From Allobosea sp. AAP35 (GTDB lineage Bacteria; Pseudomonadota; Alphaproteobacteria; Rhizobiales; Beijerinckiaceae), in assembly GCF_001295925.1 (NCBI RefSeq), contig NZ_LJHQ01000022.1, positions 91,751-155,750 of the forward strand: a DNA stretch of 64,000 bases. The letters run 5' to 3'. The notes beneath the pieces are model-generated. The model saw only the letters and a program-made list of their open reading frames with translations, made no database searches and had not been told where the DNA came from. Both the position numbers and the translations under genes were made by a program. Positions 1-8,716 of this stretch are shown piece by piece. Every line of letters begins with the position of its first letter. The stretch's first letter is position 1.

Positions 1-965
1 AGCGGCGCAATGTCGACATTCAGGAAATAGGTGCCGACGCTGGGCAGGACGCTATAGCCAAGGCCCTTCAGGCCATCGGCGAAGCGGTCGCGCGAGCGCT
101 GGAAATCGGCCCGCATCCCTTCGAAATAGCCGTCATCCTTGCCCAGCCCATAGGCGACCGCGGCCTGAAGGTTCGGCGGGGTGGTGAAGGTGATGTACTG
201 GTGCGCCTTGGACAGGACCTTCATCAGCGCGGGCGCCGCCATCACCATTCCGACCTTCCAGCCGGTCAGCGAGAAGATCTTGCCGGCCGACGAGATCTTG
301 ACGGTGCGTTCGCGCATGCCGGGCCGGCTCATCACCGGCACATGGCGGTGGCCGTCGAAGACGACATGCTCCCAGACCTCGTCGCAGATCGCCACCGCAT
401 CATGCCGGATGCAGAAATCGGCGAGCAGGTCGAGATCGGCCGGGCTGAAGATCGTCGCAGTCGGGTTCAGTGGATTGTTGAACAGAACGACCTTCGTCTT
501 CGGCGAAAACGCCCTCGCCAAGGCTTCCTCGCTCAGCCCAAAATGCGGCGGCGTCAGCGTCACGAATTTCGGAATGCCGCCGGCGCGACGCACCAGCGGG
601 ACATAGGCGTCGTACATCGGCTCGAACAGCACGACCTCGTCGCCCGGCGAGACCAGCGCCATTAACGCGCCTGCGATTGCCTCGGTGGCACCCGAGGTCA
701 CCATGATCTCGCGGTCGGGATCCAGTTCGAGACCCTGCCAGCGTCGGTAATGCGCCGCCGTGGCCTGGCGCAGTTCGGGCAGCCCCATCATCGGTGGATA
801 CTGGTTCCAGCCATCGACCACCGCTTCGGCCGCCTTCTGGCGCACATCAAGCGGCCCCGGATCGTCGGGAAAGCCCTGGCCGAGATTGACGGCCCCGGTC
901 TCGCGGGCGAGCTGCGACATCACCTCGAAGACGCTGGTCGGCAGGGCGGAGAAGATCGGGTTCAT
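1..965 (-). CDS. PLP-dependent aminotransferase, class I/II (3' end cut by window edge)
   Basis: The reading frame starts at an ATG at 965 and runs leftward off the window, so about 321 codons are visible and the C-terminus is missing. The start reads MNPIFSALPTSVFEVMSQLA, followed by the class I/II hallmark NLGQGFPDD. The segment SSAGKIFSLTGWK holds the lysine (about residue 229) that should bind pyridoxal phosphate, and FNNPLNPTATIFS is the usual cofactor/substrate loop. The GQGFPD opening is typical of methionine, kynurenine and glutamine-type aminotransferases of the YbdL/KAT group, but the substrate cannot be read from sequence. It is transcribed away from cobQ, and the shared 300-bp gap holds the riboswitch candidate of cobQ. 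Confidence 0.9.
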   Translation of the reverse strand, partial: MNPIFSALPTSVFEVMSQLARETGAVNLGQGFPDDPGPLDVRQKAAEAVVDGWNQYPPMMGLPELRQATAAHYRRWQGLELDPDREIMVTSGATEAIAGALMALVSPGDEVVLFEPMYDAYVPLVRRAGGIPKFVTLTPPHFGLSEEALARAFSPKTKVVLFNNPLNPTATIFSPADLDLLADFCIRHDAVAICDEVWEHVVFDGHRHVPVMSRPGMRERTVKISSAGKIFSLTGWKVGMVMAAPALMKVLSKAHQYITFTTPPNLQAAVAYGLGKDDGYFEGMRADFQRSRDRFADGLKGLGYSVLPSVGTYFLNVDIAP

Positions 966-1121
966 CGCGTTTGGTCGCCTCGGACTGCGAAACTGGCGGC
1001 GCGTCTAGCATGCCGTGCGGCACGACGCACGCCGTGGCCAAGAGGTCATCAAGGGGCAGGTCAGGACGCGACAGAAATACGAACTGATGATTGTTGACAT
1101 TCATCACAGGTCAGTGTTGAG

Positions 1122-1258
1122 TGTCGATGCCGGTTCACGACGGGCACCCGCTGCGACTTCGCCCCTTTGGCGTAGCGGGAATTGGCGTGAACCGGCGACC
1201 CTCCCTGCCATCGTGAGGCCGCCCACGAGCCCGGTTGCAACGGGAGAGGCCGCCGCCT
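1122..1258 (+). promoter_or_regulatory. Probable cobalamin (B12) riboswitch upstream of cobQ, divergent form
   Basis: This 966-1268 gap has no convincing gene. Reading + it shows the order of elements of a cobalamin riboswitch: GGTTCACGACGGGC, a stem CCCGCT/AGCGGG, then GGGAATTGGCGTGAACCGG and CCCTCCCTGCCATCGTGA, which resemble the classical GGGAA..GGTG..AATCCGG and GCTGCCCCCGCAACTGTGA core. A small stem flanked by GCCCAC and AGAGGC (1221-1250) resembles the arm that follows. It ends 11 nt before cobQ, a B12-pathway gene, so the location fits. Several consensus bases differ and no clear classical B12 box is seen, so it may be a variant class. A 10-bp arm CCGGTTCACG (1130-1139) also pairs perfectly with 1186-1195, which could be an alternative fold. 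Confidence 0.5.
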
Positions 1259-1268
1259 AATCAGGCTG

Positions 1269-2747
1269 ATGGCCCGCACCCCAGCAATCATGATCCTCGG
1301 CACGGGCTCCAATGTCGGCAAATCGCTGATCGTCGCCGGGCTGTGCCGCCTCTTCGCCGATCGCGGGCTGAAGGTCCGGCCGTTCAAGCCGCAAAACATG
1401 TCCAACAACGCGGCCGCGACGGCCCATGGCGAGATCGGCCGGGCCCAGGCGCTGCAGGCTCGCGCCGCGCGCATCGCGCCGCATGTCGACATGAATCCGG
1501 TGCTGCTCAAGCCCGAGAGCGAAACCGGGAGCCAAATCATCCTGCAAGGGCGCGTCGCCGGCCATCTCGCCTCGGGGGATTTTGCACGGCGCGGCGATTT
1601 CCTGCCGCAGGTGCTCGAGAGCTTTGCGCGGTTGTCGGCCGACGCCGATCTCGTTCTGGTCGAGGGCGCCGGTTCGCCGGCCGAAACCAATCTGCGCGCC
1701 CGCGACATCGCCAATCTCGGCTTCGCCCGGGCCGCCGACGTGCCCGCCATCCTCATCGGCGATATCGACCGGGGCGGCGTCATCGCCAGCCTGGTCGGCA
1801 GCCATGCGGTGCTCGACGCGGCCGACCGCGCGATGATCCGCGGGTTCGCCGTCAACCGTTTCCGCGGCGAGGTCGCGCTGTTTGCCGATGGGGTGGAGAC
1901 GATCCGCCAGGCCACCGGCTGGCCGTGCCTGGGCGTCGTGCCGTGGTTTGCCGACGCGGCGCGGCTGCCGGCGGAAGACGGGCTCGATCTGCGCTCGCTC
2001 GCCGCCAAGCCCGGCGCCGCGATCAAGATCGCCGTCCCGATCCTGCCTGGCATCGCCAATTTCGACGATCTCGATCCCCTCAAGCTCGAACCGGCGATCG
2101 ACCTCGTGCTGGTGCCGCGGGGACAGGCCCTGCCGGGCGATGCCGACCTCGTCATCCTGCCCGGCTCGAAGACGACGCTGCGCGATCTTGCGACCCTGCG
2201 GGCGGAGGGTTGGGACATCGATATCCTGGGCCATCGCCGGCGCGGCGGGCATATCATGGGACTTTGCGGCGGCTATCAGATGCTCGGCCGCATGGTGCGC
2301 GATCCGCTCGGGCTGGAGGGACCCGCCGGCGAGGCGCCGGGCCTGGGCCTGCTCGATGTGGAGACGGTGCTGGAGGGCGAAAAGACCGTGCGCGAGGTCG
2401 ATCTCCTGCACGTGGCCAGCGCGTCAGCGGGCCGCGCCTACGAGATCCATCTCGGACGGACAGACGGGCCCGACCGGGACCGCGCTCCGTTCCGGGTCGG
2501 CGACCGACCAGAAGGCGCAGCAAGCCCCGACGGCCGTGTCGTCGGCAGCTATCTGCACGGGCTGTTCGCCTCGGATGCTGTCCGCGCCGCCTGCCTCGCC
2601 AGCATCCTGGGCACAACTCTGCCTTCCGCACTGGGCTATGACAGCGATGTAGAGGCGACACTGGACAGGCTCGCTGCGCATCTGGAGCGTCATCTCGATA
2701 TCGAAACCCTGCTCGCGCTAGCGCAATCGCGCTGCGCGCATGACTGA
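1269..2747 (+). CDS. cobQ: Cobyric acid synthase CobQ
   Basis: Glutamine-dependent amidation of adenosyl-cobyrinic acid a,c-diamide at four side chains to give adenosyl-cobyric acid, in the cytoplasm, late in cobalamin synthesis. The 492 residues match the usual length. The N-terminal ATPase domain has the P-loop-like GTGSNVGKS (residues about 11-19) and [10 protein letters not shown]. The C-terminal glutaminase domain has [10 protein letters not shown] with the nucleophile cysteine at about 333 and GSYLHGLF with the catalytic histidine at about 430. No other cob genes are visible nearby, so it stands alone here. The upstream riboswitch candidate suggests repression by cobalamin. The start follows the riboswitch with no strong Shine-Dalgarno sequence. 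Confidence 0.96.
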   Translation: MARTPAIMILGTGSNVGKSLIVAGLCRLFADRGLKVRPFKPQNMSNNAAATAHGEIGRAQALQARAARIAPHVDMNPVLLKPESETGSQIILQGRVAGHLASGDFARRGDFLPQVLESFARLSADADLVLVEGAGSPAETNLRARDIANLGFARAADVPAILIGDIDRGGVIASLVGSHAVLDAADRAMIRGFAVNRFRGEVALFADGVETIRQATGWPCLGVVPWFADAARLPAEDGLDLRSLAAKPGAAIKIAVPILPGIANFDDLDPLKLEPAIDLVLVPRGQALPGDADLVILPGSKTTLRDLATLRAEGWDIDILGHRRRGGHIMGLCGGYQMLGRMVRDPLGLEGPAGEAPGLGLLDVETVLEGEKTVREVDLLHVASASAGRAYEIHLGRTDGPDRDRAPFRVGDRPEGAASPDGRVVGSYLHGLFASDAVRAACLASILGTTLPSALGYDSDVEATLDRLAAHLERHLDIETLLALAQSRCAHD

Positions 2748-2762
2748 TGGAAGCGATTGCGG

Positions 2763-2788
2763 GGAACTGCTTTCGGCAAACCGACGTT
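2763..2788 (+). promoter_or_regulatory. Possible EcfG-type promoter (GGAAC-N17-CGTT), weak case
   Basis: GGAAC at 2763-2767 and CGTT at 2785-2788 are separated by 17 bases, within the spacing allowed for EcfG promoters. It lies in the cobQ-TetR gap, but the leader to the TetR gene would be more than 110 nt. One such match in a window this size is expected by chance, so this is only a candidate. Confidence 0.22.
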
Positions 2789-2921
2789 CAATCCCTGTGT
2801 CTTACTCACCATGGCGGGCGCACGGTTCGAGCGCGGCTTTAATCCAAATCAATACACGCTGGCATGTCCAGGTTCATTCTGTTAAAAGATCTTATTCGCC
2901 AGACTGTTGACGAATGACGAA

Positions 2922-3599
2922 ATGCGTCATCGCGATGAATTCGCGTCGACAGCCGCGATACAACCCGACAGGGAACACGCCGTGACTCTGCCCGAGCGCG
3001 ATACGAGGCTCAGTATCGTCGATACCGCCGAGCGCTTCTTCCGCGACATCGGCTACCAAAAGACAACCGTGGCGGACATCGCCAAAGCGCTGCGCATGAG
3101 CCCGGCCAATGTCTATCGCTTCTTCGACTCGAAGAAGGCGATCAACGAAGCTGTGCTGGCGCGCTTCAAGGGCGAACTAGAGGCTTCGCTGTCGCTGATC
3201 ATCGCCGAGCCGCGCTCGGCCGGGAGTCGCCTGCGCGATATGCTGCTCACCGCGCACAAGATCAACCAGGCGCGCTTTGCCGACCAGCACCGCATGCAGG
3301 AGATGGTCTGCGCCGCGATGGAGGAATCCTGGGATGCGATTCTGGGGCATATCGCGCGTTTCGACGCGCTGATTAGCGGGGTGATCAAGGAAGGCCTCGC
3401 CAATGGCGAATTCCGCGCGATCGACCCGGTCGAGGCGACGCAGTGCATCCGCACCGCGATGCTGCGCTTTCAGCATCCGCTGCTGATGGAACAGTGCCAG
3501 CGGATTCCCGGCCCCTCGGCCGAAGACATGATCGACTTCATCATGGCCGCGATCGAAAAGCCCAGACGGCCGGTTGAGGCAGACCGGCCTGGCGCCTGA
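2922..3599 (+). CDS. TetR/AcrR family transcriptional regulator
   Basis: DNA-binding repressor of the TetR family; ligand and targets unknown. The N-terminal helix-turn-helix is clear: SIVDTAERFF, then TTVADIAKALRMSPANVYRFF and the following KKAINEAVL. The C-terminal about 130 residues are the variable ligand and dimer domain. The start is uncertain. An in-frame TTG at 2907, the ATG at 2922 used here, and a GTG near 2982 preceded by AGGGA are all possible, and the GTG has the best ribosome-binding site. It stands between cobQ and a polysaccharide gene, both transcribed the same way, with no sign of a shared function. Confidence 0.88.
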   Translation: MRHRDEFASTAAIQPDREHAVTLPERDTRLSIVDTAERFFRDIGYQKTTVADIAKALRMSPANVYRFFDSKKAINEAVLARFKGELEASLSLIIAEPRSAGSRLRDMLLTAHKINQARFADQHRMQEMVCAAMEESWDAILGHIARFDALISGVIKEGLANGEFRAIDPVEATQCIRTAMLRFQHPLLMEQCQRIPGPSAEDMIDFIMAAIEKPRRPVEADRPGA

Positions 3600-3649
3600 C
3601 GCCCGGCCGCGTTGACAAGCAGCCGACGCGGCGGGATACCGCGCCTGTC

Positions 3650-5614
3650 ATGGCCCAGCTTCCCAAACAGAGCTTCAAGAAACTCGCCGTCATTCTCCAC
3701 GATCTCGTGGTGACGGCGCTGGCGATCTGGCTCGTCTTCGTCGTGCGCTTCGAGGGCGCACAGCTCGACGAGCACCTGCGCTATCTGCCGCGCTTCCTGC
3801 CGTTCTTCGTGGCCTATGCCGGGCTGGTCTACTGGTTCTTCTCGCTCTATCGGTCGAAATGGCGGTTTGCATCGCTTCCCGACCTGTCGAACATCGTCAA
3901 GGCCAGCTCGATCCTGACGCTGAGCCTGTTGATCGTCGATTACGTGCTGGTCGCACCGAATTTCTACGGCGCCTTCTATTTCGGCAAGATCACCATCGCG
4001 CTCTATTGGCTGGTGCAGATCGCGCTGCTGGGCGGGCCGCGCATCGCCTATCGCTATTTCAAGTTTTCCCGCACCCGCAGCAGCGCCGCGCGCGCGGCCA
4101 CCCTGCCCGCATTGCTGCTGGGCCGGGGCTTCGAGGTGGAGATGGTGATCCGCGCCATGGAGGCCGGGACCATGCGCAAGCTGCGCCCCGCCGGCATCCT
4201 GTCGCCGCGCGCCGATGATCTCGGCCAATCGATCCGGGGCGTTCCGGTGCTGGGACTGCTTTCGGAGGTCGAGCGGATCGCCGGTGACGCCGCCGAACGC
4301 GGCGAGGGCTTCCGCCGCATCGTCGCACTGCCCAGCGCCCTTCTGCCGGAAGCCGAACCCGACAAATGGCTCGCGCGCACGCGAAAGCTGTCGCTGCCGA
4401 TCTCCCGCATCGAAACCCTGGGCGAGGGCCTGCGCGATGCCGAACTCGCGCCGCTGGAGATTGAGGATCTGCTGGTGCGCTCGACGGTCCGGATCGACCG
4501 CGACCGGCTTGGCGCGTTCCTCAAGGACAAGCGCGTCATCGTCACCGGCGGCGGCGGCTCGATCGGCTCGGAAATCTGCCTGCGCTGCGCGGCCTTCGGT
4601 GCCGCCGAACTGCTGATCGTCGAGAGCTCCGAGCCGGCGCTGTTCCAGGTGACCGAGCAGCTGATCGCGCAGGCGCATGAGACGATCGTGTCCGGCGCGC
4701 TGGCGGATGTGCGCGACCGCGACCGGATCACGCCGCTCTTCACCGCCTTCAGGCCCGACATCGTCATCCATGCCGCCGCACTGAAGCATGTGCCCTATCT
4801 GGAGGCGGATTGGAGCGAGGGCATCAAGACCAACATCTTCGGCTCGGTCAACGTCACCGACGCGGCGATCGCCGCCCAGGCCAAGACCTTCGTGCTGATC
4901 TCGACCGACAAGGCGATCGAGCCCGTCTCGATGCTGGGCGCGACCAAGCGCTTCGCCGAGATGTATGCCCAGTCGCGCGATGCCGAATTCGTCGCGGCGG
5001 CGGCCGGCATGCGGCTGGTGGCGGTGCGCTTCGGCAATGTGCTGGGCTCGGTCGGCTCGGTGGTGCCCAAGTTCAAGGCGCAGATCGCGCGCGGCGGCCC
5101 GCTGACCGTGACCAGCCCGGACATGATCCGCTATTTCATGACGATCCGCGAGGCCTGCGACCTTGTCCTGACCGCCGCCTCGCATGCGCGCTCCGACGGG
5201 CCCGAGGCCGAGCGGGCTGCCGTCTATGTGCTCAAGATGGGCCAGCCGGTGAAGATCATGGATCTGGCCGAGCGGATGATCCGGCTGGCAGGGTTCGAGC
5301 CGGGCGAGGACATCGAGATCGCTGTCACCGGCGTGCGGCCGGGCGAACGTCTGAACGAGATCCTGTTTGCCCGCGACGAGCCGATGGCCGAGACCGGCCT
5401 TGACGGCGTGATGGCGGCCAAGCCGGTCTTCGCCAACCGGGCAAGGCTGCAGGGCTGGCTGTCCCGGCTGGAAGTCGCGCTGAAGGCCGATGACCGCGTC
5501 GCGGCCGATGCCGTGCTCGACGAGGCGATCCCCGATTTCAGCCTGCGGCAGTCGACATCGCCAGGCGCTTCAGCGCCTCTTGCGTCGCGACAGGCGGCCG
5601 CCAGCCTGCCCTGA
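3650..5614 (+). CDS. CapD/WbpM-like NDP-sugar 4,6-dehydratase/epimerase, membrane-bound
   Basis: Membrane-anchored nucleoside-diphosphate-sugar dehydratase/epimerase for surface polysaccharide (O-antigen or capsule). It has 654 residues, the usual size for the long WbpM/CapD form. The first about 150 residues hold four hydrophobic segments, the middle a nucleotide-binding-like domain. The C-terminal half begins with the NAD-binding motif VTGGGGSIGSE (about 298-308). The catalytic region reads STDKAIEPVSMLGATKR, the family form that replaces the classical tyrosine with another residue. The last 25 codons overlap the convergent epimerase gene by 77 bp. Together with the two genes opposite it forms a sugar-nucleotide and lipid-carrier module. 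The substrate is probably UDP-GlcNAc, inferred from the family only. Confidence 0.92.
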   Translation: MAQLPKQSFKKLAVILHDLVVTALAIWLVFVVRFEGAQLDEHLRYLPRFLPFFVAYAGLVYWFFSLYRSKWRFASLPDLSNIVKASSILTLSLLIVDYVLVAPNFYGAFYFGKITIALYWLVQIALLGGPRIAYRYFKFSRTRSSAARAATLPALLLGRGFEVEMVIRAMEAGTMRKLRPAGILSPRADDLGQSIRGVPVLGLLSEVERIAGDAAERGEGFRRIVALPSALLPEAEPDKWLARTRKLSLPISRIETLGEGLRDAELAPLEIEDLLVRSTVRIDRDRLGAFLKDKRVIVTGGGGSIGSEICLRCAAFGAAELLIVESSEPALFQVTEQLIAQAHETIVSGALADVRDRDRITPLFTAFRPDIVIHAAALKHVPYLEADWSEGIKTNIFGSVNVTDAAIAAQAKTFVLISTDKAIEPVSMLGATKRFAEMYAQSRDAEFVAAAAGMRLVAVRFGNVLGSVGSVVPKFKAQIARGGPLTVTSPDMIRYFMTIREACDLVLTAASHARSDGPEAERAAVYVLKMGQPVKIMDLAERMIRLAGFEPGEDIEIAVTGVRPGERLNEILFARDEPMAETGLDGVMAAKPVFANRARLQGWLSRLEVALKADDRVAADAVLDEAIPDFSLRQSTSPGASAPLASRQAAASLP

Positions 5615-6464
5615 GCAGCCCCTCGGGCGCGGCGACGAGACTGCCGCTGAGCTTGACGAAGGCGTCCTGGCGACGCGCCAGGCGCGCGGCCAGCCTGAGA
5701 AGCCCGGGCGGCACGCCGATCAGCCCCGGCCCGCGCCCCAGCCCGGCGCGCAGGGCGGCGATGATGCCGGCCACGCTGATCGGCTCGGGATCGGCGACAA
5801 TATAGGCGCGGCGCGGCGGGCATTTCGGCGTCAGCGCAAAAAGCACGGCATCGGCGAGGTTCTCGACCGCCAGCAGCGACCGCGGCGCAATCAGCGCGCC
5901 CAAAGGGAGCGGGACCGGCGAGCGGGCGAGCCTGAGCAGGGCCGCCATATTTGCTTTGACGCCTGGCCCATAGACCAGGACGGGCCGCAGCGCGACCCAA
6001 TCCAGATCGAGCCGGGCGAGGCCCTCCTCTGCGGCCCGCTTCGAGCGGCCATAGGCGTCGTCGGGGGCCGGCTCATCATCGTCGCGCAGCACGCCATCGA
6101 AGGCCCCGCTTTGCGCCTTGATCGAGGAGATGTAGACGAAGCGCGAGATTCCGGCGCGATAGGCGGCCTGTGCCAGTTCCAGGGTCGCGTCGGTATTGAG
6201 GCGGCGGTACAGTGCGTCGTCGAGGCCCGGGCCGGCATGGGCGAGGCCTGCCAGATGGATCACGCAGGAGACGCCCGCAAGCGCCGCGCTCCAGTCGATC
6301 GGCGCGGCGAGATCGCCCGTGACCACCGTCTCGCAGCCCTCCGGAGCGCGGCTCGCGACGCGCTGCGTCAGCCGCACGCGATAGCCCGCGCCCTGCAAGC
6401 CTGCGACGACATGGGGGCCGATGAAGCCGCCGGAGCCGGTGACGAGGGCGCGCTCGCCGATCAT
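5538..6464 (-). CDS. NAD-dependent epimerase/dehydratase (nucleotide-sugar)
   Basis: Short-chain extended-family NDP-sugar epimerase or reductase, 308 residues. The N-terminus MIGERALVTGSGGFIGPHVV carries the Gly-rich NAD-binding motif. YGRSKRAAEE supplies the Tyr-x-x-x-Lys catalytic pair, and FVYISSIKAQSG the conserved serine. Its start overlaps the stop of the upstream WecA-like gene as ATGA (6461-6464), so the two are translationally coupled. The in-frame run continues further upstream, but this start is clear from the Rossmann motif at its N-terminus. The product probably reduces or epimerises a 4-keto-sugar for polysaccharide synthesis; pairing with glycosyltransferase family 4 enzymes is common in O-antigen clusters. 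The exact reaction is not readable. Confidence 0.9.
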   Translation of the reverse strand: MIGERALVTGSGGFIGPHVVAGLQGAGYRVRLTQRVASRAPEGCETVVTGDLAAPIDWSAALAGVSCVIHLAGLAHAGPGLDDALYRRLNTDATLELAQAAYRAGISRFVYISSIKAQSGAFDGVLRDDDEPAPDDAYGRSKRAAEEGLARLDLDWVALRPVLVYGPGVKANMAALLRLARSPVPLPLGALIAPRSLLAVENLADAVLFALTPKCPPRRAYIVADPEPISVAGIIAALRAGLGRGPGLIGVPPGLLRLAARLARRQDAFVKLSGSLVAAPEGLLRAGWRPPVATQEALKRLAMSTAAG

Positions 6465-7474
6465 GGCACGTGTGCCCGTCGCGCAAAGCGCCTCAGCAGC
6501 AGCCCGGTCAGAACCACGGCGACGGCCAGGCAGATCAACTGCACCGGGGCGGCCGGAACGAGGATGCTGGCTGTCGCCAGCCCGATGAGGGCGAGGTTGA
6601 GCAGCGCGATCTGCGTCACGATGCTCAGGACGCTGTGCCCGTTGCTGGTTGCCTGCTGATAGAAATGCGAGCGATGCGCCTCCCATACCCGCTCGCGGCG
6701 TGCGAGCCGGCGAAGCAGCGTGATTGTGGCGTCCATCACGGGGTAGAGCGGCAGGATCAGCGCCGCCGCCAGGGCGCCCGTGCCGGCCAGGCGGTACAGC
6801 AGATAGGCGGTGACAAGCCCGATCGGCAGGGAGCCGACATCGCCAAGGAACAGCCGCGCCACGGGCTTGTTGAAGGGCGCAAAGCCGAGCAGCCCGCCGC
6901 ACAGCGCCGCAGCCAGCAGGCCCGTGGTCGGGTCGATCAGACCCAGGCCGCCGGCAAGCGCCAGCGCTCCGGCCAGCGGCACCACCCAGGCGACGGTGAT
7001 CCAGTCGATCCCGTCCATGAAGTTGGTGAGGTTGACGAACCAGATCCCGGCCAGCAGGGCCAGGCAGCGTTCGACCGCGAGCGGCATCGCCTCGGGAAAC
7101 AGCCGGACATCGGGCGCCGCATAGACGATCACCACCGCGACGCAAAGTCCCTGAAGACCGAGCCGCAAGCCGGCCGGAAGCGGACTGATATCGTCCCAGG
7201 CACCGACGATGGCGAGCGCGATGGCGGCCGCCGCTACGAAAACAAGACTCTCGCTGCCCGATAGCGGCAGCAGCGACGAGGCCAGGATCAGCGCCAGGAA
7301 GGCTCCGCCGACCACGGCGATGCCGCCGCCCTGTGGTGTCGGCACGCGATGGCTTGAACGGGCGTTGGGTCTCGCCAACGCATAGCGCAGCAGCAGCGGG
7401 CGCAGCAGCACGCACAGCGCCGCCGCAACGGCGGCTGCCGCGATCAGGATAAGGATGGGGGCGAGATGGTCCAA
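6461..7474 (-). CDS. WecA/WbpL-like UDP-sugar:undecaprenyl-phosphate glycosyl-1-phosphate transferase
   Basis: Integral membrane enzyme of the MraY/WecA (glycosyltransferase 4) family that loads a sugar-1-phosphate onto undecaprenyl phosphate, the first step of O-antigen or related polysaccharide. The 337 residues show about ten hydrophobic segments. Family motifs are present: HRVPTPQGGG near the N-terminus, NFMDGIDW (the Asp/Asn-rich metal and lipid site), FLGDVGSLPIG, and HRSHFYQQA late in the protein. The sequence begins with a strongly hydrophobic MDHLAPILILIAAAAVAAAL. It is the first gene of a two-gene operon with the epimerase and faces the CapD-like gene. The sugar is unknown. Confidence 0.92.
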   Translation of the reverse strand: MDHLAPILILIAAAAVAAALCVLLRPLLLRYALARPNARSSHRVPTPQGGGIAVVGGAFLALILASSLLPLSGSESLVFVAAAAIALAIVGAWDDISPLPAGLRLGLQGLCVAVVIVYAAPDVRLFPEAMPLAVERCLALLAGIWFVNLTNFMDGIDWITVAWVVPLAGALALAGGLGLIDPTTGLLAAALCGGLLGFAPFNKPVARLFLGDVGSLPIGLVTAYLLYRLAGTGALAAALILPLYPVMDATITLLRRLARRERVWEAHRSHFYQQATSNGHSVLSIVTQIALLNLALIGLATASILVPAAPVQLICLAVAVVLTGLLLRRFARRAHVP

Positions 7475-7571
7475 ACTGCGCGCTGCCGTGGGGAGATCAC
7501 GCTTCCCTAGAGCATGACGCCGGAAAGCGGGAGCCCATTTTCAAGAGGCCCGGGACCCTGGCACGCTTGCA

Positions 7572-8069
7572 ATGACCGGCACAAAGACAGAACATGCAAC
7601 CATGCTCCCTGCCGATTCTGTGCTCAACCCGCCGCCGACGCGGCCCGAGATCACCCGTGCCGTCTGCCGCGGCGCCGGTCGGCATCTGCGCGAGCGCGGC
7701 TATGCCATCGTCAGGGAGATGACCTTCTCCAATGGCCGTCGCGGCGACATCGTCGCCTTGTCGCCTGCGGGCGAATTGCTGGTGGTCGAGGTCAAGTCGG
7801 GCATTCAGGATTACCGCATCGACGGCAAATGGCCCGATTACCGCGACTATTGCGACGCGTTCCTGTTTGCGGTCGCGCCCGAATTCCCCCAGGAGATCCT
7901 GCCCGAGGATGTCGGGCTCATCGTCGCCGATGCCTATGGCGGCGCGCTGATCCGCGAGGCGCCTCAACACCGGCTCGCGCCGGCCAGGCGCAAGGCGCTG
8001 ACCATCGCGTTCGCCCGGCTGGCGGCGGCGCGTCTGGCGGGACTCGAGGACCCGGCGCCGCGCGCCTGA
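7572..8069 (+). CDS. mmcB: MmcB family DNA repair protein
   Basis: A small PD-(D/E)XK-type nuclease-fold protein, 165 residues, of the MmcB family; in Caulobacter the family is part of the DNA-damage response. The fold residues are visible: GRRGDIVAL gives the aspartate (about 58) and LLVVEVKSG gives the E-x-K (about 73-75). DYRIDGKWPDYRDYCDAFLF is the strongly conserved family segment. An internal ATG at about 7602 is an alternative start. It ends 4 bp before the convergent stop of actR. No LexA box was recognised upstream. Confidence 0.92.
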   Translation: MTGTKTEHATMLPADSVLNPPPTRPEITRAVCRGAGRHLRERGYAIVREMTFSNGRRGDIVALSPAGELLVVEVKSGIQDYRIDGKWPDYRDYCDAFLFAVAPEFPQEILPEDVGLIVADAYGGALIREAPQHRLAPARRKALTIAFARLAAARLAGLEDPAPRA

Positions 8070-8073
8070 GGCC

Positions 8074-8646
8074 TTATCGCGGTGCGCGCTTGGCGAGGAT
8101 CCGCTGCAGCGTGCGCCGGTGCATGCCCAGCCGGCGCGCCGTTTCGGAAACGTTGCGGTTGCACAGCTCGTAGACCCGCTGGATATGCTCCCAGCGCACC
8201 CGGTCGGCCGACATCGGGTTTTCCGGCGGCAATGGCCGGGAATCGCGGGCGGCGGCAAGCGCGGCGTGGATTTCGTCGGCATCGGCCGGTTTGGCGAGGA
8301 AATCAAAGGCGCCGAGCTTCACCGCGCTGACAGCGGTTGCAATGTTGCCATAGCCGGTCAGGACGATGCCGCGAGCCTCGGGCCGGCGCTCCTTCAGCCG
8401 GGCGATGACGTCGAGCCCATTGCCGTCCCCCAAGCGCAGATCGATCACGGCGAAGGCGGGTGCCTCGTCATCGACCGCCGCGATTCCGGCGCTGACGCTG
8501 TCGGCCATGCGCACCGAATAGCCCCGCCCCTCCATCGCCCGCGCCAAACGAGTCAGGAACGGTTTGTCGTCATCGACCAGCAGCAGAGACATGTCCGTCG
8601 CCGCCAGGGCCGGCGTGATCTCGGCCAGGATATCCTGCATCATCAT
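8074..8646 (-). CDS. actR: ActR/RegA/PrrA-type response regulator
   Basis: Response regulator of the redox-responsive ActS/ActR (RegB/RegA) system that controls energy and carbon metabolism, photosynthesis or nitrogen genes in alphaproteobacteria. The receiver domain shows the acidic pocket VDDDKPF (about 24-30), the phospho-acceptor in VIDLRLGDGNG (Asp about 69), and FDFLAKPAD with the conserved lysine. The C-terminus is a Fis-like helix-turn-helix, NVSETARRLGMHRRTLQRI, the near-invariant RegA signature. It lies directly downstream of its kinase with a 70-bp gap. The first three codons are Met-Met-Met, so the exact start could shift by two residues. Confidence 0.94.
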   Translation of the reverse strand: MMMQDILAEITPALAATDMSLLLVDDDKPFLTRLARAMEGRGYSVRMADSVSAGIAAVDDEAPAFAVIDLRLGDGNGLDVIARLKERRPEARGIVLTGYGNIATAVSAVKLGAFDFLAKPADADEIHAALAAARDSRPLPPENPMSADRVRWEHIQRVYELCNRNVSETARRLGMHRRTLQRILAKRAPR

Positions 8647-8716
8647 CTCCTCCCCTCGGGCTTACCCCAAAGGATTTCAAACGCGGCTCCCGCCGCGACA
8701 CGTCCGGCATGCATCT

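Noticed and set aside
3470..5185. 571-codon minus-strand open frame opposite the CapD-like gene
   Set aside because: High-GC antisense frame; the product is His/Asp/Gln/Arg-rich low-complexity and the real membrane enzyme is on the other strand.
5224..6000. Long minus-strand frame within the CapD-like and epimerase genes
   Set aside because: It is a shadow of the two overlapping real genes; the composition is Arg/Ala/Gly-rich without any domain.
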